NCBI GenBank assembly: GCA_026986055.1
Contig: JALSPH010000165.1
Coordinates: 1-10,490 of the forward strand
Source of the DNA: Campylobacterales bacterium
Lineage (GTDB): Bacteria; Campylobacterota; Campylobacteria; Campylobacterales; Hydrogenimonadaceae
Direction: 5' to 3'
Length of the DNA: 10,490 bases
Positions 1-8,853 of this stretch are shown here, one piece after another; the stretch's first letter is position 1, and the number at the start of each line of letters is the position of its first letter. The notes under the pieces were generated by a model. That model was not told the origin of the DNA and ran no database searches. It saw only the letters and a program-made list of their open reading frames with translations. Both the position numbers and the translations under genes were made by a program.

Positions 1-489
1 CTCACCTATCCACATAAGAAGCATCGTACCGGTCAGCATAGAAAATGCGGCTATAGTAACAAAGTGGGTAGTGTCTATCATGATAGCGCTTTCGCCGCCT
101 TTGCCGGTAAGGCTCTGAAGACCTATAGCGACTCCTACCGCCTGCACCAGCGTAATACCTATAGTTGCATAACGTATGATCTGCATATATTTAGTCATTC
201 CGTCACGCTCTTTTTTCATCTTGCCTAGTTCGGGAAATGTAGCTGCAAGAAGCTCCATGATAATCGAAGCGGTGATATACGGCATGATACCGAGAGATAT
301 AATACTAAGTCTACTTATAGCGTTTCCGCTGAACATGTTGAACATGCCAAGGGCATTGGAGGAGTTGGAGTCGAAGAACTCTTTGATTACATCTACGTTT
401 ACACCCGGTACAGGCACATAGGCCAGTATCCGGTATGCTAGCAAAAATCCCAGGGTTATCAGGATTTTGTTGACCAATGATTTAGTCAT
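1..489 (-). CDS. secY: Preprotein translocase subunit SecY (N-terminal part, runs off left edge)
   Basis: SecY is the pore-forming inner-membrane subunit of the SecYEG channel, which exports unfolded proteins and inserts membrane proteins. Only the first 163 residues are visible, roughly the first four of ten helices; E. coli SecY has 443. Hydrophobic segments lie near residues 8-26, 65-85, 103-125 and 142-162. The signature LGIMPYITASIIMEL (66-80) is the conserved second-helix region, and PVPGVNVD (26-33) is the usual first periplasmic stretch. The plug region should be near 50-64. The reading frame stays open to base 1. The start follows the rplO stop by two bases, so the ribosome-binding region lies inside the rplO end and translation is probably coupled. 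Identification is certain; the C-terminal part is outside the window. Confidence 0.98.
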   Translation of the reverse strand, partial: MTKSLVNKILITLGFLLAYRILAYVPVPGVNVDVIKEFFDSNSSNALGMFNMFSGNAISRLSIISLGIMPYITASIIMELLAATFPELGKMKKERDGMTKYMQIIRYATIGITLVQAVGVAIGLQSLTGKGGESAIMIDTTHFVTIAAFSMLTGTMLLMWIGE

Positions 490-491
490 CT

Positions 492-890
492 CTATTTTCC
501 GCTGGTAGTAATATGCTCGTCTTTAATTTTCGCGGCGAGCTCTTTTGCACCCTTGCCGATCAATTTAACGCGCTTGTGCTTGCCTTTGATTGAGTGGACA
601 GTCAAAAGCGTCTCCATCGTGATTTCACTCAATTCAGCTACGGCAGGTACACGCTCTACGTTTATGACGTATGGCTTCTCTACGCGTGAATTGAAACCGA
701 CTTTGGGCAATCTGCGCTGAATCGGCTGCTGTCCGCCTTCGAAGCCGCGCTTCTGCTTGTAGCCGGTTCTGGACTTCTGGCCTTTGTTTCCGCGGGTAGC
801 GGTCTTACCCATTCCGCTTCCCTGGCCGCGTCCGACTCTCTTGCTCTTTTTTGTGCTTCCCTGCGCCTTTGTAAGGTTGTGAAGTGACAT
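492..890 (-). CDS. rplO: 50S ribosomal protein L15
   Basis: L15 is a late-assembling large-subunit protein that binds 23S rRNA. The 132-residue product is a little shorter than the 144-residue E. coli protein. Its N-terminal third is the typical glycine- and lysine-rich extended tail: [20 protein letters not shown] at residues 19-38, followed by [17 protein letters not shown] at 50-66. A good AAGGA site sits six bases before the ATG. The start is three bases after the rpsE stop, and rpmD (L30), which separates rpsE and rplO in E. coli, is not there. Co-transcribed with secY downstream. Confidence 0.98.
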   Translation of the reverse strand: MSLHNLTKAQGSTKKSKRVGRGQGSGMGKTATRGNKGQKSRTGYKQKRGFEGGQQPIQRRLPKVGFNSRVEKPYVINVERVPAVAELSEITMETLLTVHSIKGKHKRVKLIGKGAKELAAKIKDEHITTSGK

Positions 891-893
891 ATC

Positions 894-1337
894 TTATCCT
901 TTTATTCGGCTCAGTGCCTCTACTGTGGCACGTACCAGGTTGTTCGGGTTGTTGGAACCTAAAGATTTGGTCAATATATCTTTGATTCCCGCAAGCTCGA
1001 TAACAGGTCTTGCGGCACCACCGGCGATTACTCCGGTACCTTCGCTCGCAGGTTTCAAAACGATTCTGCTTGCATTATATTTATGCTCGATGTCGTGAGC
1101 GATGGTTGAACCTTTGATGTTGACCTTCACAAGGTTCTTGAACGCTTCATCTATCCCCTTTCGGATAGCGTCTGGAACCTCTTTGGCTTTACCCATACCG
1201 AATCCGACCGTACCGTTTCGGTCGCCGACAACGACAAGTGCGGTGAAGCGGAATCTTCGTCCGCCCTTGACAACTTTCGTCACACGGCCAATATTGACGA
1301 TAACCTCTTCGAAATCTTCTCGATTGATATTTTCCAT
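894..1337 (-). CDS. rpsE: 30S ribosomal protein S5
   Basis: S5 belongs to the small-subunit accuracy centre and contacts S4 and S8. The product has 147 residues, against 167 in E. coli; the difference is mostly in the termini. The N-terminal dsRBD-like S5 domain is clear: [20 protein letters not shown] at residues 12-31, then [21 protein letters not shown] at 38-58. KGGRRF is the loop where spectinomycin-resistance changes occur in other bacteria; nothing here looks altered. The C-terminal domain follows with [19 protein letters not shown]. An AAAGG element lies upstream of the ATG. It sits between rplR (11-base gap) and rplO (3-base gap). Confidence 0.98.
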   Translation of the reverse strand: MENINREDFEEVIVNIGRVTKVVKGGRRFRFTALVVVGDRNGTVGFGMGKAKEVPDAIRKGIDEAFKNLVKVNIKGSTIAHDIEHKYNASRIVLKPASEGTGVIAGGAARPVIELAGIKDILTKSLGSNNPNNLVRATVEALSRIKG

Positions 1338-1348
1338 TCTCTTAACCT

Positions 1349-1705
1349 TTAGACCTGTATTCCGTTTTCACGCAGCGCTTCCGCAAATGCTGCTACGACA
1401 CCGTGGTAGATATAGCCGTTTCTGTCGAATACCGCTTTCTCTATCCCTTTGGCTTTCATAGCAGTTGCGATAGCCTCGGCAACTTTGACCGCTGCCTCTT
1501 TGTTCGCTTTAAGACCCATTTTTCGTCCATCGGCTGCTGCCAGCGTAACGCCTGCAGCATCGTCGATCGCCTGGGCGTAAATATGTTTGTTGGAGCGGAA
1601 GACGGTAACGCGCGGCTTTTCGGCAGTTCCGAAAATCTTGCCGCGAACGCGGGCTTTACGTTTTGCACGCTGCTGATTTTTCTTCAATAGTAACGTTCTA
1701 TTCAT
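1349..1705 (-). CDS. rplR: 50S ribosomal protein L18
   Basis: L18 binds 5S rRNA and, with L5, anchors it in the central protuberance. The 118-residue length is standard (117 in E. coli). The protein has a basic N-terminus ([19 protein letters not shown]) followed by the family core [18 protein letters not shown] and the end segment [25 protein letters not shown] lies about seven bases before the ATG. The gene is 10 bases after rplF and 11 before rpsE. The other 5S-binding protein of this operon, L5, is encoded four genes upstream. Confidence 0.98.
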   Translation of the reverse strand: MNRTLLLKKNQQRAKRKARVRGKIFGTAEKPRVTVFRSNKHIYAQAIDDAAGVTLAAADGRKMGLKANKEAAVKVAEAIATAMKAKGIEKAVFDRNGYIYHGVVAAFAEALRENGIQV

Positions 1706-1715
1706 TGTTCAACCC

Positions 1716-2249
1716 TTATTTACCTGTTTTACCGGCTTTGCGGAGAATCACTTCATCCACATACTTGACACCTTTGCCTTTGTAAGGCTCCGGCGGCCTG
1801 AATGCTCTTATCTCTGCAGCGACCTGGCCGACTTTTTGCTTATCCTGTCCTTTGACGGAGATGATATTCTTCTCTACCGCGATTGCTATACCTTCAGGTA
1901 TTTCATAGTTTATCGGATGCGAAAAACCGAGCTGAAGCTCAAGAACTTTCCCTTTGACGGCTGCACGATAACCGACACCGTTTATCTCGAGTCTCTTTTC
2001 GAAGCCCTGAGTAAGGCCCAAAATCATGTTTTGGGTCAATGCGCGATAGGTTCCCCAGAAGGCGCTGCTCGCTTTGTCATCGCCTTTTCTGTGGAAAATG
2101 ACCTTGTTATCGGCTACTTCCACATCGACTCTTCCGTGTGTATCAAGACGCTTGGTATCTTTTCCTTTGGAAACGACAACTTCTGTACCCTCGACCTTCA
2201 CTTCTACGCCGGCCGGGATATCAATCGGTTTCTTTCCTATACGTGACAT
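1716..2249 (-). CDS. rplF: 50S ribosomal protein L6
   Basis: L6 lies near the factor-binding stalk base and the sarcin-ricin loop of the large subunit. With the start at [12 protein letters not shown] the protein has 177 residues, the same as E. coli. Upstream in-frame codons continue into rpsH and are not part of the gene. AAGGA about seven bases before this ATG supports the choice. Two L6 repeat domains are present: [17 protein letters not shown] early, and the diagnostic C-terminal [13 protein letters not shown] at residues 151-163. The ATG is 10 bases after the rpsH stop. Confidence 0.98.
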   Translation of the reverse strand: MSRIGKKPIDIPAGVEVKVEGTEVVVSKGKDTKRLDTHGRVDVEVADNKVIFHRKGDDKASSAFWGTYRALTQNMILGLTQGFEKRLEINGVGYRAAVKGKVLELQLGFSHPINYEIPEGIAIAVEKNIISVKGQDKQKVGQVAAEIRAFRPPEPYKGKGVKYVDEVILRKAGKTGK

Positions 2250-2259
2250 ACTCTTTTCC

Positions 2260-2655
2260 TTACCATATACTACAGAGAACTTCTCCGCCGATTCCGCGCT
2301 TGTACGCCTCATCGTTCGGAAGAACACCCTGAGATGTGCTTACGATAATAGTACCGTAGCCGTTTTTGAATCTCTTGATCGCCTCTTTGCCCTGATAGAC
2401 ACGTCGACCCGGTTTGGAGATACGCTTTACCTCGTTGATGACGCTCTTTCCGTTGTCATCGTACTTCAATACGACATTGATGCTCTTTTTGCCATTGTTA
2501 TCGACAACTTTATAGCTTTCGATATAACCTTTTTCCTGCAAAATATTGACAATCGCTTCAACAATTTTCGAATAAAGAAGCGTCGTCACTTCCAATCTTC
2601 GCATTGATGCGTTTCTAATGCGTGTCAATGAGTCTGCAATTAGATCGTTCACCAT
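2260..2655 (-). CDS. rpsH: 30S ribosomal protein S8
   Basis: S8 is a primary 16S rRNA binder that organises the central domain. In E. coli it also represses the spc operon by binding an S8-site mimic in the rplE mRNA. The 131-residue product (130 in E. coli) opens with [14 protein letters not shown] and ends with [11 protein letters not shown], both family signatures. [17 protein letters not shown] is the conserved C-terminal RNA-binding stretch. A strong AAGGAG lies five bases before the ATG, in the 9-base gap after rpsN. Whether S8 autoregulates here is unknown; I could not identify a clear S8-site mimic at the rplE start by eye. Confidence 0.98.
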   Translation of the reverse strand: MVNDLIADSLTRIRNASMRRLEVTTLLYSKIVEAIVNILQEKGYIESYKVVDNNGKKSINVVLKYDDNGKSVINEVKRISKPGRRVYQGKEAIKRFKNGYGTIIVSTSQGVLPNDEAYKRGIGGEVLCSIW

Positions 2656-2664
2656 TGCTTCTCC

Positions 2665-2850
2665 TTACCAGCTCGATTTTTTTACGCCAGGAAGAAGACC
2701 TTCGCTAGCCATTTTGCGCAGGCATATTCGGCATATACCGAAGTCCCTGTACACTGAGTGCGGACGGCCGCAGATGCTGCAGCGCGTATATGCACGAACT
2801 TTAAATTTTGGTTTTCGCTGTTGCTTTGCAATCATCGATTTTTTAGCCAT
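2665..2850 (-). CDS. rpsN: 30S ribosomal protein S14, zinc-binding short form
   Basis: S14 sits in the head of the small subunit. This is the short, zinc-binding (type Z) form: 61 residues with two CxxC pairs at Cys24/Cys27 and Cys40/Cys43, reading [21 protein letters not shown]. coli has a 101-residue cysteine-poor form. The ATG at [10 protein letters not shown] is supported by AAGGA about eight bases upstream. An in-frame extension further upstream would lie inside rplE and lacks family similarity. The start overlaps the end of rplE by eight bases (ATGGCTAA), which suggests coupled translation. Confidence 0.97.
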   Translation of the reverse strand: MAKKSMIAKQQRKPKFKVRAYTRCSICGRPHSVYRDFGICRICLRKMASEGLLPGVKKSSW

Positions 2851-3394
2851 TTTGTCTTCCTTTTGCAAAAGGCATACCGAGCTTTTCAAGTAGCGCGAAT
2901 GCCGCTTTGTCGCTATCGGTTGTCGTAACTATCGTAATGTTCATACCGTGAGTCTTGATGATGTTGTCGTACTCCACTTCAGGGAACATAAGCTGCTCGT
3001 CGAGTCCGAAGTTGTAGTTTCCGTGTCCGTCAAATCCGTTTCTGGAAACTCCGCGGAAATCTTTCACTCTCGGAAGCGCTATCGAGATAAGTTTGTCGAG
3101 GAAGTTGTACATCATCTTCCCGCGCAGGGTAACTTTGACGCCGACCGGCATACCCTCTCTGACCTTGAACCCTGCGACAGATTTTCTGGCTGGTACGATA
3201 ACGGCCTTCTGTCCGGCAATAAGCGTGATGGTATCTGCAATATTCTGCACTACCTTCGTATCTTTCGCATCGTTTCCGCATCCGACGCTGATGATTATCT
3301 TCTCTATAGCCGGTATTAGCATAGGATTTTCGATCCCGAGCTCATCTTTGAGTACCGGCTTCAACTCTTCATATTTCTCTTTGAGTCTAAGCAT
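2843..3394 (-). CDS. rplE: 50S ribosomal protein L5
   Basis: L5 binds 5S rRNA and contacts P-site tRNA and S13 at the intersubunit bridge. Starting at [15 protein letters not shown] the product has 183 residues (179 in E. coli). Conserved stretches are [16 protein letters not shown] (24-39), the loop [20 protein letters not shown] and the segment [17 protein letters not shown]. The [18 protein letters not shown] motif near the C-terminal third is diagnostic. Longer in-frame starts lie inside rplX and are not credible. The ATG comes one base after the rplX stop, so its AAGG element is inside rplX. The stop overlaps the rpsN start. Confidence 0.98.
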   Translation of the reverse strand: MLRLKEKYEELKPVLKDELGIENPMLIPAIEKIIISVGCGNDAKDTKVVQNIADTITLIAGQKAVIVPARKSVAGFKVREGMPVGVKVTLRGKMMYNFLDKLISIALPRVKDFRGVSRNGFDGHGNYNFGLDEQLMFPEVEYDNIIKTHGMNITIVTTTDSDKAAFALLEKLGMPFAKGRQNG

Positions 3395-3395
3395 A

Positions 3396-3632
3396 TTATG
3401 CACCTTCCACTTTTCGTACATTGGAGATGTGTATAGGCATCTCTTTGTTCTCAAAGCCCCCTTCAGGGTTCTTCTCCGAAGGTTTGACAGCTTTTTTGAC
3501 AACCTTGCAACCGGCAACGATTACAGCATCTTTTGCCGGAAGAACCTTAAGAACCTCCGCCTGCTTTCCTTTGTCGTCTCCGGCAATGATCTCTACCGTA
3601 TCACCCTTTTTGATTTTGAACTTCTTCGCCAT
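3396..3632 (-). CDS. rplX: 50S ribosomal protein L24
   Basis: L24 is an early-assembly large-subunit protein at the tunnel exit. The 78-residue protein is shorter than the 104-residue E. coli form but keeps the KOW-type N-terminus, [19 protein letters not shown], and the C-terminal [11 protein letters not shown]. The ATG overlaps the rplN stop by one base (TGATG). A GTG one codon earlier is possible, but GGAGG is seven bases from the ATG and only four from the GTG, so the ATG is preferred. The gene ends one base before rplE. Confidence 0.97.
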   Translation of the reverse strand: MAKKFKIKKGDTVEIIAGDDKGKQAEVLKVLPAKDAVIVAGCKVVKKAVKPSEKNPEGGFENKEMPIHISNVRKVEGA

Positions 3633-4000
3633 CACAGAACCTCCGGAGCCAAAGATACTATTTTCATGAAGTTTGCATACCTTACTTCACGACTGACCGG
3701 GCCGAAAATCCTAGTTCCTATAGGCTCTTTTTTGGAATCAAGAATAACCGCTGCATTGTCGTCGAACCTTATAAGCGATCCGTTTTCGCGCTGGATCTCT
3801 TTTTTCGTTCTCACTACGACCGCTTTGACGACCTGCCCTTTTTTCACTTTTCCGTTGGGAAGCGCTTTTTTTACGGAAGCGACGATAACGTCACCGACGC
3901 TCGCATATCGTCGTTTACTGCCGCCGAGAACTTTTATACACATGATCTCTTTCGCACCGCTGTTGTCGGCTACGTTTAGTCTTGTAAAACTTTGAATCAT
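3632..4000 (-). CDS. rplN: 50S ribosomal protein L14
   Basis: L14 forms part of the intersubunit face of the large subunit and contacts 16S rRNA. The 122-residue product (123 in E. coli) starts [21 protein letters not shown] in spirit; key positions are ADNSGAK at 11-17 and the L14 signature [15 protein letters not shown] at 73-87, followed by [11 protein letters not shown]. The ATG overlaps the rpsQ stop in an ATGA arrangement, with AGGAG eight bases upstream inside rpsQ. In E. coli the S10 and spc operons are separated here by a terminator and promoter. In this genome there is no gap, so the two are fused. Confidence 0.98.
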   Translation of the reverse strand: MIQSFTRLNVADNSGAKEIMCIKVLGGSKRRYASVGDVIVASVKKALPNGKVKKGQVVKAVVVRTKKEIQRENGSLIRFDDNAAVILDSKKEPIGTRIFGPVSREVRYANFMKIVSLAPEVL

Positions 4001-4254
4001 GATCCGACTCCTGTACTCACGATCTCTTTGAGACGGAAAGACTTGGTTTTGGAGATGGGTCTGCACTCGATAGCCGTAACCACATCACCCACATTCGTTT
4101 CGTTCCTCTCATCGTGAACGAGATATTTTTTGAATCTTTTGACAGTTTTGTGATAGCGGGGGTGCATAACGCGTCGCTCTACCAAAACGGTAGCGGTTTT
4201 GTCTCCCGCTTTCTTTATAACTGTTCCTTGAATTATTCGTTTATGAGACGCCAT
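3997..4254 (-). CDS. rpsQ: 30S ribosomal protein S17
   Basis: S17 is a primary 16S rRNA binder with an OB fold. The 85-residue length matches E. coli (84). Typical features are the N-terminal [20 protein letters not shown], the loop [19 protein letters not shown], and the end region [25 protein letters not shown] lies about eight bases before the ATG, in the 10-base gap after rpmC. The stop is embedded in the rplN start (ATGA). In E. coli this would be the last gene of the S10 operon. Confidence 0.98.
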   Translation of the reverse strand: MASHKRIIQGTVIKKAGDKTATVLVERRVMHPRYHKTVKRFKKYLVHDERNETNVGDVVTAIECRPISKTKSFRLKEIVSTGVGS

Positions 4255-4264
4255 TTTTTAATCC

Positions 4265-4456
4265 TTATGCATTCTTCTGCGCATTGATGGCAGTTTTTAT
4301 GCGAGCTATATCTTTTCTGACCGCACGAATCTCGTTCGGATTTGTAAGCTGCATCGTTTTGAGTTTGAGTCTCATCTCAAACAGCTCCATCTTCTTATCT
4401 TTAAGCATTTTCTCGAGCTCTTCTCTGCTCTTATCTTTGATCTCAGTATATTTCAT
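4265..4456 (-). CDS. rpmC: 50S ribosomal protein L29
   Basis: L29 is a small helical hairpin protein at the polypeptide exit tunnel, next to L23 and the docking site for signal recognition particle and trigger factor. The 63-residue product equals the E. coli length. It shows the two-helix pattern with [20 protein letters not shown] and the family motif [19 protein letters not shown]. The start lies inside the end of rplP; the 14-base overlap is the longest junction overlap in this operon. The stop is 10 bases before rpsQ. Confidence 0.97.
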   Translation of the reverse strand: MKYTEIKDKSREELEKMLKDKKMELFEMRLKLKTMQLTNPNEIRAVRKDIARIKTAINAQKNA

Positions 4457-4868
4457 TGCTAGCCTCTTGCGTTACGATTTTTGTCTTGAAAGGGAGTTTA
4501 TGCATCGCAAGCGTCAACGCCTCTCTGGCAAGCTTATCTTCTACACCTGCCATTTCGTAAATGATGCGTCCGGGCTTGATGTTCATAACCCACTTGTCCA
4601 CTGCACCCTTACCTTTACCCATTCTCGTCTCAAGCGGCTTGGCAGTGATAGGCTTGTCCGGAAAGACTCTGATCCAAACCTTACCGGTACGCTTGACATG
4701 GCGAGTCATCGCGACACGAGCCGCCTCTATCTGTCGGCTGTCTATACGTCCAGCCTCTGTCGCTTTTATTCCTATGTTACCGAAAGCGAGCTGGTTACCG
4801 CGGTAGGCTTTGCCTCTGTTGCGGCCCTTCTGCTGCTTTCTGTATTTGGTTCTTTTAGGCATCAACAT
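4443..4868 (-). CDS. rplP: 50S ribosomal protein L16
   Basis: L16 helps shape the A-site and the peptidyl-transferase region of 23S rRNA. The product has 141 residues (136 in E. coli) and begins [19 protein letters not shown]. Later markers are [18 protein letters not shown] and [19 protein letters not shown], with the conserved glycine-rich [12 protein letters not shown] perfect AAGGAG six bases before the first ATG supports MLM rather than the internal MPKRTK start. The ATG is two bases after the rpsC stop, and the gene's end overlaps rpmC by 14 bases. Confidence 0.98.
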   Translation of the reverse strand: MLMPKRTKYRKQQKGRNRGKAYRGNQLAFGNIGIKATEAGRIDSRQIEAARVAMTRHVKRTGKVWIRVFPDKPITAKPLETRMGKGKGAVDKWVMNIKPGRIIYEMAGVEDKLAREALTLAMHKLPFKTKIVTQEASNEIY

Positions 4869-4870
4869 GA

Positions 4871-5566
4871 TTAACTCCTTCCACGTCTGGGAGCACGTCT
4901 TCCGCGCTTCTCTTCTGCTGGCTCAGGCTGGATACCCTTTTGGAGAACCTCTCCTTTGAAGATCCAAACCTTTACGCCAATAATCCCGTATGTAGTGTAT
5001 GCAGTCGCAAAACCGTAGTCGATCTTTGCGCGAAGCGTATGAAGAGGCACTCTTCCTTCAAGATACCATTCGGTACGCGCCATTTCAGCACCGCCGAGGC
5101 GACCTGCAACCTGCACTTTGATACCTTTGGCCCCCGCTTTCTGTGCAGCCTGGATAACTTTTTTCATAGCTCGTCTGAAAGCTACGCGGCGCTCGAGCTG
5201 AGTCGCGATATTTTCGGCTGCGAGCTGTGCAGAAGCCTGCGGCCTCTTCTCTTCGCGAATATTAAGCGCGACAGGTTTTTGTACCATGTTTTGCAGTCTG
5301 GTTTTAAGCTTCTCTATATCGGCACCCTTTTTACCGATAATGATGCCTGGACGTGCCGCAACGATAGTCACTCTCAGACGCTTAGCGGTACGCTCTATGA
5401 TGATATCTGCGACACCTGCATAGTAGAGCTCCTTTTTGAGGAACTTTCTGATTTTGTCATCTTCTGCTACGAATGCAGGTACGCGCTGCCAGTTCGGATA
5501 CCAGCGGGATGACCAGTTTCTGTTTATTCCAAGGCGCAAACCGATCGGATTTACTTTCTGACCCAT
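4871..5566 (-). CDS. rpsC: 30S ribosomal protein S3
   Basis: S3 lines the mRNA entry channel and has helicase-related activity together with S4 and S5. The 231-residue protein (233 in E. coli) starts [14 protein letters not shown]. It has a type-II KH domain with the GKKG loop at 78-81, inside [17 protein letters not shown]. The C-terminal domain carries [14 protein letters not shown] (155-168) and [15 protein letters not shown] (171-185). The tail [14 protein letters not shown] is strongly basic and low-complexity, as is common in this lineage. The ATG overlaps the rplV stop by one base (TAATG). Confidence 0.98.
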   Translation of the reverse strand: MGQKVNPIGLRLGINRNWSSRWYPNWQRVPAFVAEDDKIRKFLKKELYYAGVADIIIERTAKRLRVTIVAARPGIIIGKKGADIEKLKTRLQNMVQKPVALNIREEKRPQASAQLAAENIATQLERRVAFRRAMKKVIQAAQKAGAKGIKVQVAGRLGGAEMARTEWYLEGRVPLHTLRAKIDYGFATAYTTYGIIGVKVWIFKGEVLQKGIQPEPAEEKRGRRAPRRGRS

Positions 5567-5892
5567 TACTTATCCTTCGCTTCTGTGACTTCGACGATCA
5601 CGTGAGATGTTGGTTTCATGATGCGTGATGCGCGGCCGCGGGCACGCGGTTTCCATCGCTTCAGAACCGGACCTTTGTCGATTCTGCATGAAGAGATCAC
5701 TACCTCTTCCGGCTCATAACCGCCGTTTGCAACCGCTGAAGCGATAACCTTCGAGATCACTTTCGCGGCTTTGTTCGGCATGAACTCCAGGCTTGCGAGG
5801 GCAAGCTCAGCATTCATACCCTGTACTTCGCGTGCTATGAGGCGCGCTTTAGTTGGGCTGAGGCGAATGAATTTCAGTGTTGCTCTACTCAT
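5566..5892 (-). CDS. rplV: 50S ribosomal protein L22
   Basis: L22 lines the nascent-peptide tunnel; its long beta-hairpin reaches the constriction where macrolides and stalling peptides act. The product has 108 residues (110 in E. coli), with [18 protein letters not shown] at 8-25 and the hairpin segment [20 protein letters not shown] at 78-97. The hairpin looks intact, with no insertion or deletion of the kind seen in macrolide-resistant mutants. AAGGGG lies about six bases before the ATG. The gap to rpsS is 10 bases. Confidence 0.98.
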   Translation of the reverse strand: MSRATLKFIRLSPTKARLIAREVQGMNAELALASLEFMPNKAAKVISKVIASAVANGGYEPEEVVISSCRIDKGPVLKRWKPRARGRASRIMKPTSHVIVEVTEAKDK

Positions 5893-5902
5893 ATTCTACC
5901 CC

Positions 5903-6184
5903 TTACTTCCCGATCTTTTTCTGGACAGAGCCCTTGTGGCCTCTGAAAGTACGAGTCGGTGCAAATTCGCCGAGTTTGTATCCGACATGGTTCTCCGTTA
6001 TATAAACGGGAACGAACTGGCGTCCGTTGTGGACATTTATGGTCAAACCGATCATCTCCGGGAAGATGGTGCTTCGGCGTGACCATGTCTTGATAGGTTT
6101 TGTATCACCGGTCTCTTTCGCTTTGAGCACCTTTTTCATGAGATGCTCATCGATAAAAGGACCTTTTTTAATCGATCTTGCCAT
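5903..6184 (-). CDS. rpsS: 30S ribosomal protein S19
   Basis: S19 is in the small-subunit head, pairs with S13 and contacts the A-site finger of the large subunit. The 93 residues match the family (92 in E. coli). [15 protein letters not shown] opens the protein, [15 protein letters not shown] (32-46) is the core signature, and [14 protein letters not shown] sequence appears as [16 protein letters not shown] near the end. A GAGGG element precedes the ATG in the 11-base gap after rplB. Confidence 0.98.
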   Translation of the reverse strand: MARSIKKGPFIDEHLMKKVLKAKETGDTKPIKTWSRRSTIFPEMIGLTINVHNGRQFVPVYITENHVGYKLGEFAPTRTFRGHKGSVQKKIGK

Positions 6185-6195
6185 TTCTTACCCTC

Positions 6196-7026
6196 TTATT
6201 TCTTTTTGCGTCGTGAAATGATCAGTTTGTCACTAGCTTTTTTACGACGAGTTTTGAAGCCTTTAGTAGGCATACCCCAAGGAGTCACAGGATGACGACC
6301 TGAGTTGGTTTTACCTTCACCACCACCATGCGGGTGATCTACCGGGTTCATAGCAGAACCGCGAGTTTGAGGTCTGATACCAAGGTGTCTGCTGCGACCG
6401 GCTTTACCTATTACGACGTTGGAAAACTCTTCATTTCCGACCGTACCGACCGTAGCCATGCATTCGCCGAGTATCTTACGCATTTCAGAGCTTGGAAGTC
6501 TGACTATGACGTACTTGCCTTCACGTCCCATGATTTGGGCGTATCCGCCTGCGCTTCTTACTATCTGACCGCCTTTGCCGGGCTTCATCTCTATGTTGTG
6601 AACGAGTGTACCGACAGGTATGTTTTTCAGCTTCATAGCGTTACCGGGCTTTATATCGAGTCCGGCTTCCGCTGCCTGAACTTTGTCTCCGACTTTCAAT
6701 CCGCTTGGCTGAAGGATATATCTTTTATCCCCGTCGGCATAGTTGATAAGGCAGATACGGCAGTTTCTGTACGGATCGTACTCGATAGTAGCTACGGTCC
6801 CTTCGATGCCGAACTTGTTACGCTTGAAATCTATGATTCGATAGAGCTTTTTGGCTCCGGCCTCTTTGTGTCTGGATGTTATCCGACCGCGGTTGTTTCT
6901 TCCCGCCTTCGCAGGCAGCTTCTTGAGCAGCTTGCGAACGGTAGGCTTAGATGTTATGTCTCCGCTGTCTACCACGCTCATATAGCGGCGACTCGGAGTA
7001 TACGGTTTATACGTTTTTATTGCCAT
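6196..7026 (-). CDS. rplB: 50S ribosomal protein L2
   Basis: L2 is one of the most conserved ribosomal proteins and is needed for subunit association and peptidyl transfer. The 276-residue product (273 in E. coli) has the OB-fold and SH3-like domains. The signature [13 protein letters not shown] is at 226-238, with His231 at the position of the functionally important E. coli His229. [19 protein letters not shown] (42-60) is the conserved RNA-binding N-terminal part, and the C-terminal tail is lysine/arginine-rich. AAGGA lies about ten bases before the ATG, in the gap after rplW. Confidence 0.99.
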   Translation of the reverse strand: MAIKTYKPYTPSRRYMSVVDSGDITSKPTVRKLLKKLPAKAGRNNRGRITSRHKEAGAKKLYRIIDFKRNKFGIEGTVATIEYDPYRNCRICLINYADGDKRYILQPSGLKVGDKVQAAEAGLDIKPGNAMKLKNIPVGTLVHNIEMKPGKGGQIVRSAGGYAQIMGREGKYVIVRLPSSEMRKILGECMATVGTVGNEEFSNVVIGKAGRSRHLGIRPQTRGSAMNPVDHPHGGGEGKTNSGRHPVTPWGMPTKGFKTRRKKASDKLIISRRKKK

Positions 7027-7037
7027 CTTCTATATCC

Positions 7038-7319
7038 TTACGCACTCAAGCTCTCGATGTTAGCACCCTCTGGGAGCTTCACATAGAACTTTTTGAAATC
7101 TGCACGCTTTCCCTCTTTTCCGCGAAAGCGCTTGACTTTGCCGCTCTGGCGCAGCGAGTTTACCTTTACCGGGTTTACACCGAAATACTCTTTGAAGATA
7201 GCTTTCAGCTGATTCTTCGTAACTCTCGGTGAAGTCTGAACAACGATGACTCCATCTTCCTGAAGAGCGAGAGTCTTCTCGGTGTAGAGTATCGATTTGA
7301 TGTCTGTTATATCTGCCAT
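7038..7319 (-). CDS. rplW: 50S ribosomal protein L23
   Basis: L23 sits at the tunnel exit and is the main docking point for trigger factor and SRP. The product has 93 residues (100 in E. coli). It begins with the [16 protein letters not shown] helix. The core [20 protein letters not shown] is the family pattern, followed by the basic loop [20 protein letters not shown]. Its start is one base after the rplD stop, so its GAGGG element is inside the rplD end and translation is probably coupled. Confidence 0.97.
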   Translation of the reverse strand: MADITDIKSILYTEKTLALQEDGVIVVQTSPRVTKNQLKAIFKEYFGVNPVKVNSLRQSGKVKRFRGKEGKRADFKKFYVKLPEGANIESLSA

Positions 7320-7320
7320 C

Positions 7321-7935
7321 TTAGCCCTCTTTCGTCAGATTTTCCCAAACCGCTTTTTCGATGACAACTGCGCGATACGCTGCTGCCAGATAGCCGTTGA
7401 GTTCATTCTCTTCGATCAAATAACAGTTCGGAAGATTTCTAAATGCCAAATAGGTTTTGTCGTCTATAAGAGACTTTACCCAGAGTGCATCACGCTCGCC
7501 AAGCTTGCTCATCATCGAAGCTGCATCTTTCGTCTTGCCGCTTGCAACCTCAATGGAGTCCACAATGTAAAGCTTGCCGTTGGCAGCCTTTTCGGCAAGA
7601 GCGTGCATTAGAGCCAGGCGCTTTTGCTTCTTGTTGACTTTCTGATCGTAGTTGCGATTCGCCTTCGGTCCGAAAGCAACGCCGCCGCCTACAAAAAGTG
7701 GAGAGCGGATGGAGCCCGCACGCGCTCCTCCTCGCCCTTTTTGAGCCCATGGCTTTTTCCCGCCGCCGCTGACTGCCGAGCGGTTTTTGCTGTGAGCCGT
7801 ATTGGAGCGCAATGCCGCCTGATACGACTTAACATATAAATATAGGTTGTGAGGGCTGGCTTCCAAGAAACTTGCAGGAACCTCAGCCTCACCGGCTTTT
7901 TCCAGATTTTCGTTCAATACTACTGCCGTACTCAT
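7321..7935 (-). CDS. rplD: 50S ribosomal protein L4
   Basis: L4 lines the upper exit tunnel with a long extended loop. In E. coli it also represses the S10 operon through the mRNA leader. The 204-residue product (201 in E. coli) carries the tunnel loop, with [19 protein letters not shown] at 61-79. The N-terminus [16 protein letters not shown] and a C-terminal half ending [13 protein letters not shown] fit the family. The start overlaps the rplC stop by four bases (ATGA), with AAGGA seven bases upstream. Whether L4 regulates this operon is unknown, since leader control of the E. coli type is not general in distant bacteria. Confidence 0.97.
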   Translation of the reverse strand: MSTAVVLNENLEKAGEAEVPASFLEASPHNLYLYVKSYQAALRSNTAHSKNRSAVSGGGKKPWAQKGRGGARAGSIRSPLFVGGGVAFGPKANRNYDQKVNKKQKRLALMHALAEKAANGKLYIVDSIEVASGKTKDAASMMSKLGERDALWVKSLIDDKTYLAFRNLPNCYLIEENELNGYLAAAYRAVVIEKAVWENLTKEG

Positions 7936-8510
7936 TTAGAAATCCTTACTCGACCCATCGCTCCGTTTGGTCCCGGTACCGCCCCTTTGACTACGAGGAT
8001 TCTGCTCTCGGGATCGAACGATACGATCTCATTTTTGACTGTAACTTTACTGTTTCCGTACTGTCCGGGCATCTTCTGTCCAGGCTGCACTCGTCCGGGC
8101 CATTCACAGTTACCTATGGAACCAGGAGCTCTGTGAAAGCGTGAACCGTGGCTTCTTGGACCGCCGGCAAAGTTCCATCTTTTCATAACGCCTGAAAAAC
8201 CGCGCCCTTTCGATGTGAATGTCGTCTTTACTTTTTTAGCTTCCGCAAGAGGTGCCAGGTCGATATCACCCGCCTCGCTGTTGCTTACTTTCAATGTAGC
8301 GAAGCGATTGAACTCACCGCTGAGTCCATACTTCTTCTGCTGGCCTTCTATAGCCTTGTTTCGCTTCTTGCCTTTTGCATAAGCCACTATTGCTCTGCCA
8401 TCTTCGGCAACTTCACAAACTTTCACTTCCTGAACTTTAAGAAGTGTTACAGGAACGCTGGGTACGCTTACTGTTCGGCTCATACCGATTTTCTCTACGA
8501 TATATTCCAT
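7932..8510 (-). CDS. rplC: 50S ribosomal protein L3
   Basis: L3 is an early-assembling protein whose long loop reaches the peptidyl-transferase centre. The product has 192 residues, shorter than the 209 of E. coli. Family marks are [14 protein letters not shown] at 101-114, [17 protein letters not shown] at 117-133 and [13 protein letters not shown] at 146-158. Where E. coli has GQNQTPG, with the glutamine methylated by PrmB, this protein reads GNCEWPG, so by my alignment that glutamine is absent. AAGGGG lies six bases before the ATG, three bases after the rpsJ stop. Confidence 0.98.
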   Translation of the reverse strand: MEYIVEKIGMSRTVSVPSVPVTLLKVQEVKVCEVAEDGRAIVAYAKGKKRNKAIEGQQKKYGLSGEFNRFATLKVSNSEAGDIDLAPLAEAKKVKTTFTSKGRGFSGVMKRWNFAGGPRSHGSRFHRAPGSIGNCEWPGRVQPGQKMPGQYGNSKVTVKNEIVSFDPESRILVVKGAVPGPNGAMGRVRISK

Positions 8511-8513
8511 CTC

Positions 8514-8831
8514 TTACCCCTTGTTACCCATAGATCGTACTTCTACGTCTACTTCCGGTGCAAGATCGAGTTTCATCAGCGAATCTATCGTATCAGGTGT
8601 CGCAGAGACGATATCTATCATTCGTCCATGAATTCTGATTTCAAACTGTTCGCGAGAATCTTTGTTTACGTGAGGCGATCTGAGCACCGTGTAGCGTCGG
8701 ATCTTCGTAGGCATTGGAATTGGGCCGCGTATCTCGGCTCCCGTTCGTTTGACTGCTTCTACTATTGCAGCAACTGACCTGTCAAGCACACGATGGTCGT
8801 ACGCTTTGAGCTTAAGTCTAATTTTTTCCAT
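8514..8831 (-). CDS. rpsJ: 30S ribosomal protein S10
   Basis: S10 is in the small-subunit head and doubles as NusE, the partner of NusB/NusG in transcription antitermination and coupling. The chosen start gives [17 protein letters not shown] and 105 residues (103 in E. coli). An ATG ten codons earlier adds an unrelated stretch and has no good ribosome-binding site, whereas AAGGG is positioned before this one. The signature [20 protein letters not shown] lies at 36-55, followed by [16 protein letters not shown] at 59-74. It is the first gene of the long minus-strand ribosomal-protein unit. Confidence 0.98.
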   Translation of the reverse strand: MEKIRLKLKAYDHRVLDRSVAAIVEAVKRTGAEIRGPIPMPTKIRRYTVLRSPHVNKDSREQFEIRIHGRMIDIVSATPDTIDSLMKLDLAPEVDVEVRSMGNKG

Positions 8832-8853
8832 AGGTTTTCCCTTAAAAGAACTT

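Noticed and set aside
2017..2035. Inverted repeat CCCAAAA-TCATG-TTTTGGG inside rplF
   Set aside because: A 7-bp repeat with a short loop is expected several times by chance in a window of this size, and this one sits mid-gene with no other signal around it.
3093..3995. 300-codon plus-strand open frame opposite rplE, rplX and rplN
   Set aside because: It lies wholly antisense to three certain ribosomal genes, has no ribosome-binding site or family motif, and its length follows from the codon bias of the genes on the other strand.
4284..4874. 196-codon plus-strand open frame with hydrophobic serine/leucine stretches opposite rplP and rpmC
   Set aside because: The apparent membrane-like composition comes from reading lysine- and glutamate-rich genes in reverse complement. 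There is no independent support.
6328..7086. 252-codon plus-strand open frame opposite rplB
   Set aside because: It mirrors a highly conserved gene, resembles no protein family that I know and has no start context. It is a shadow frame.
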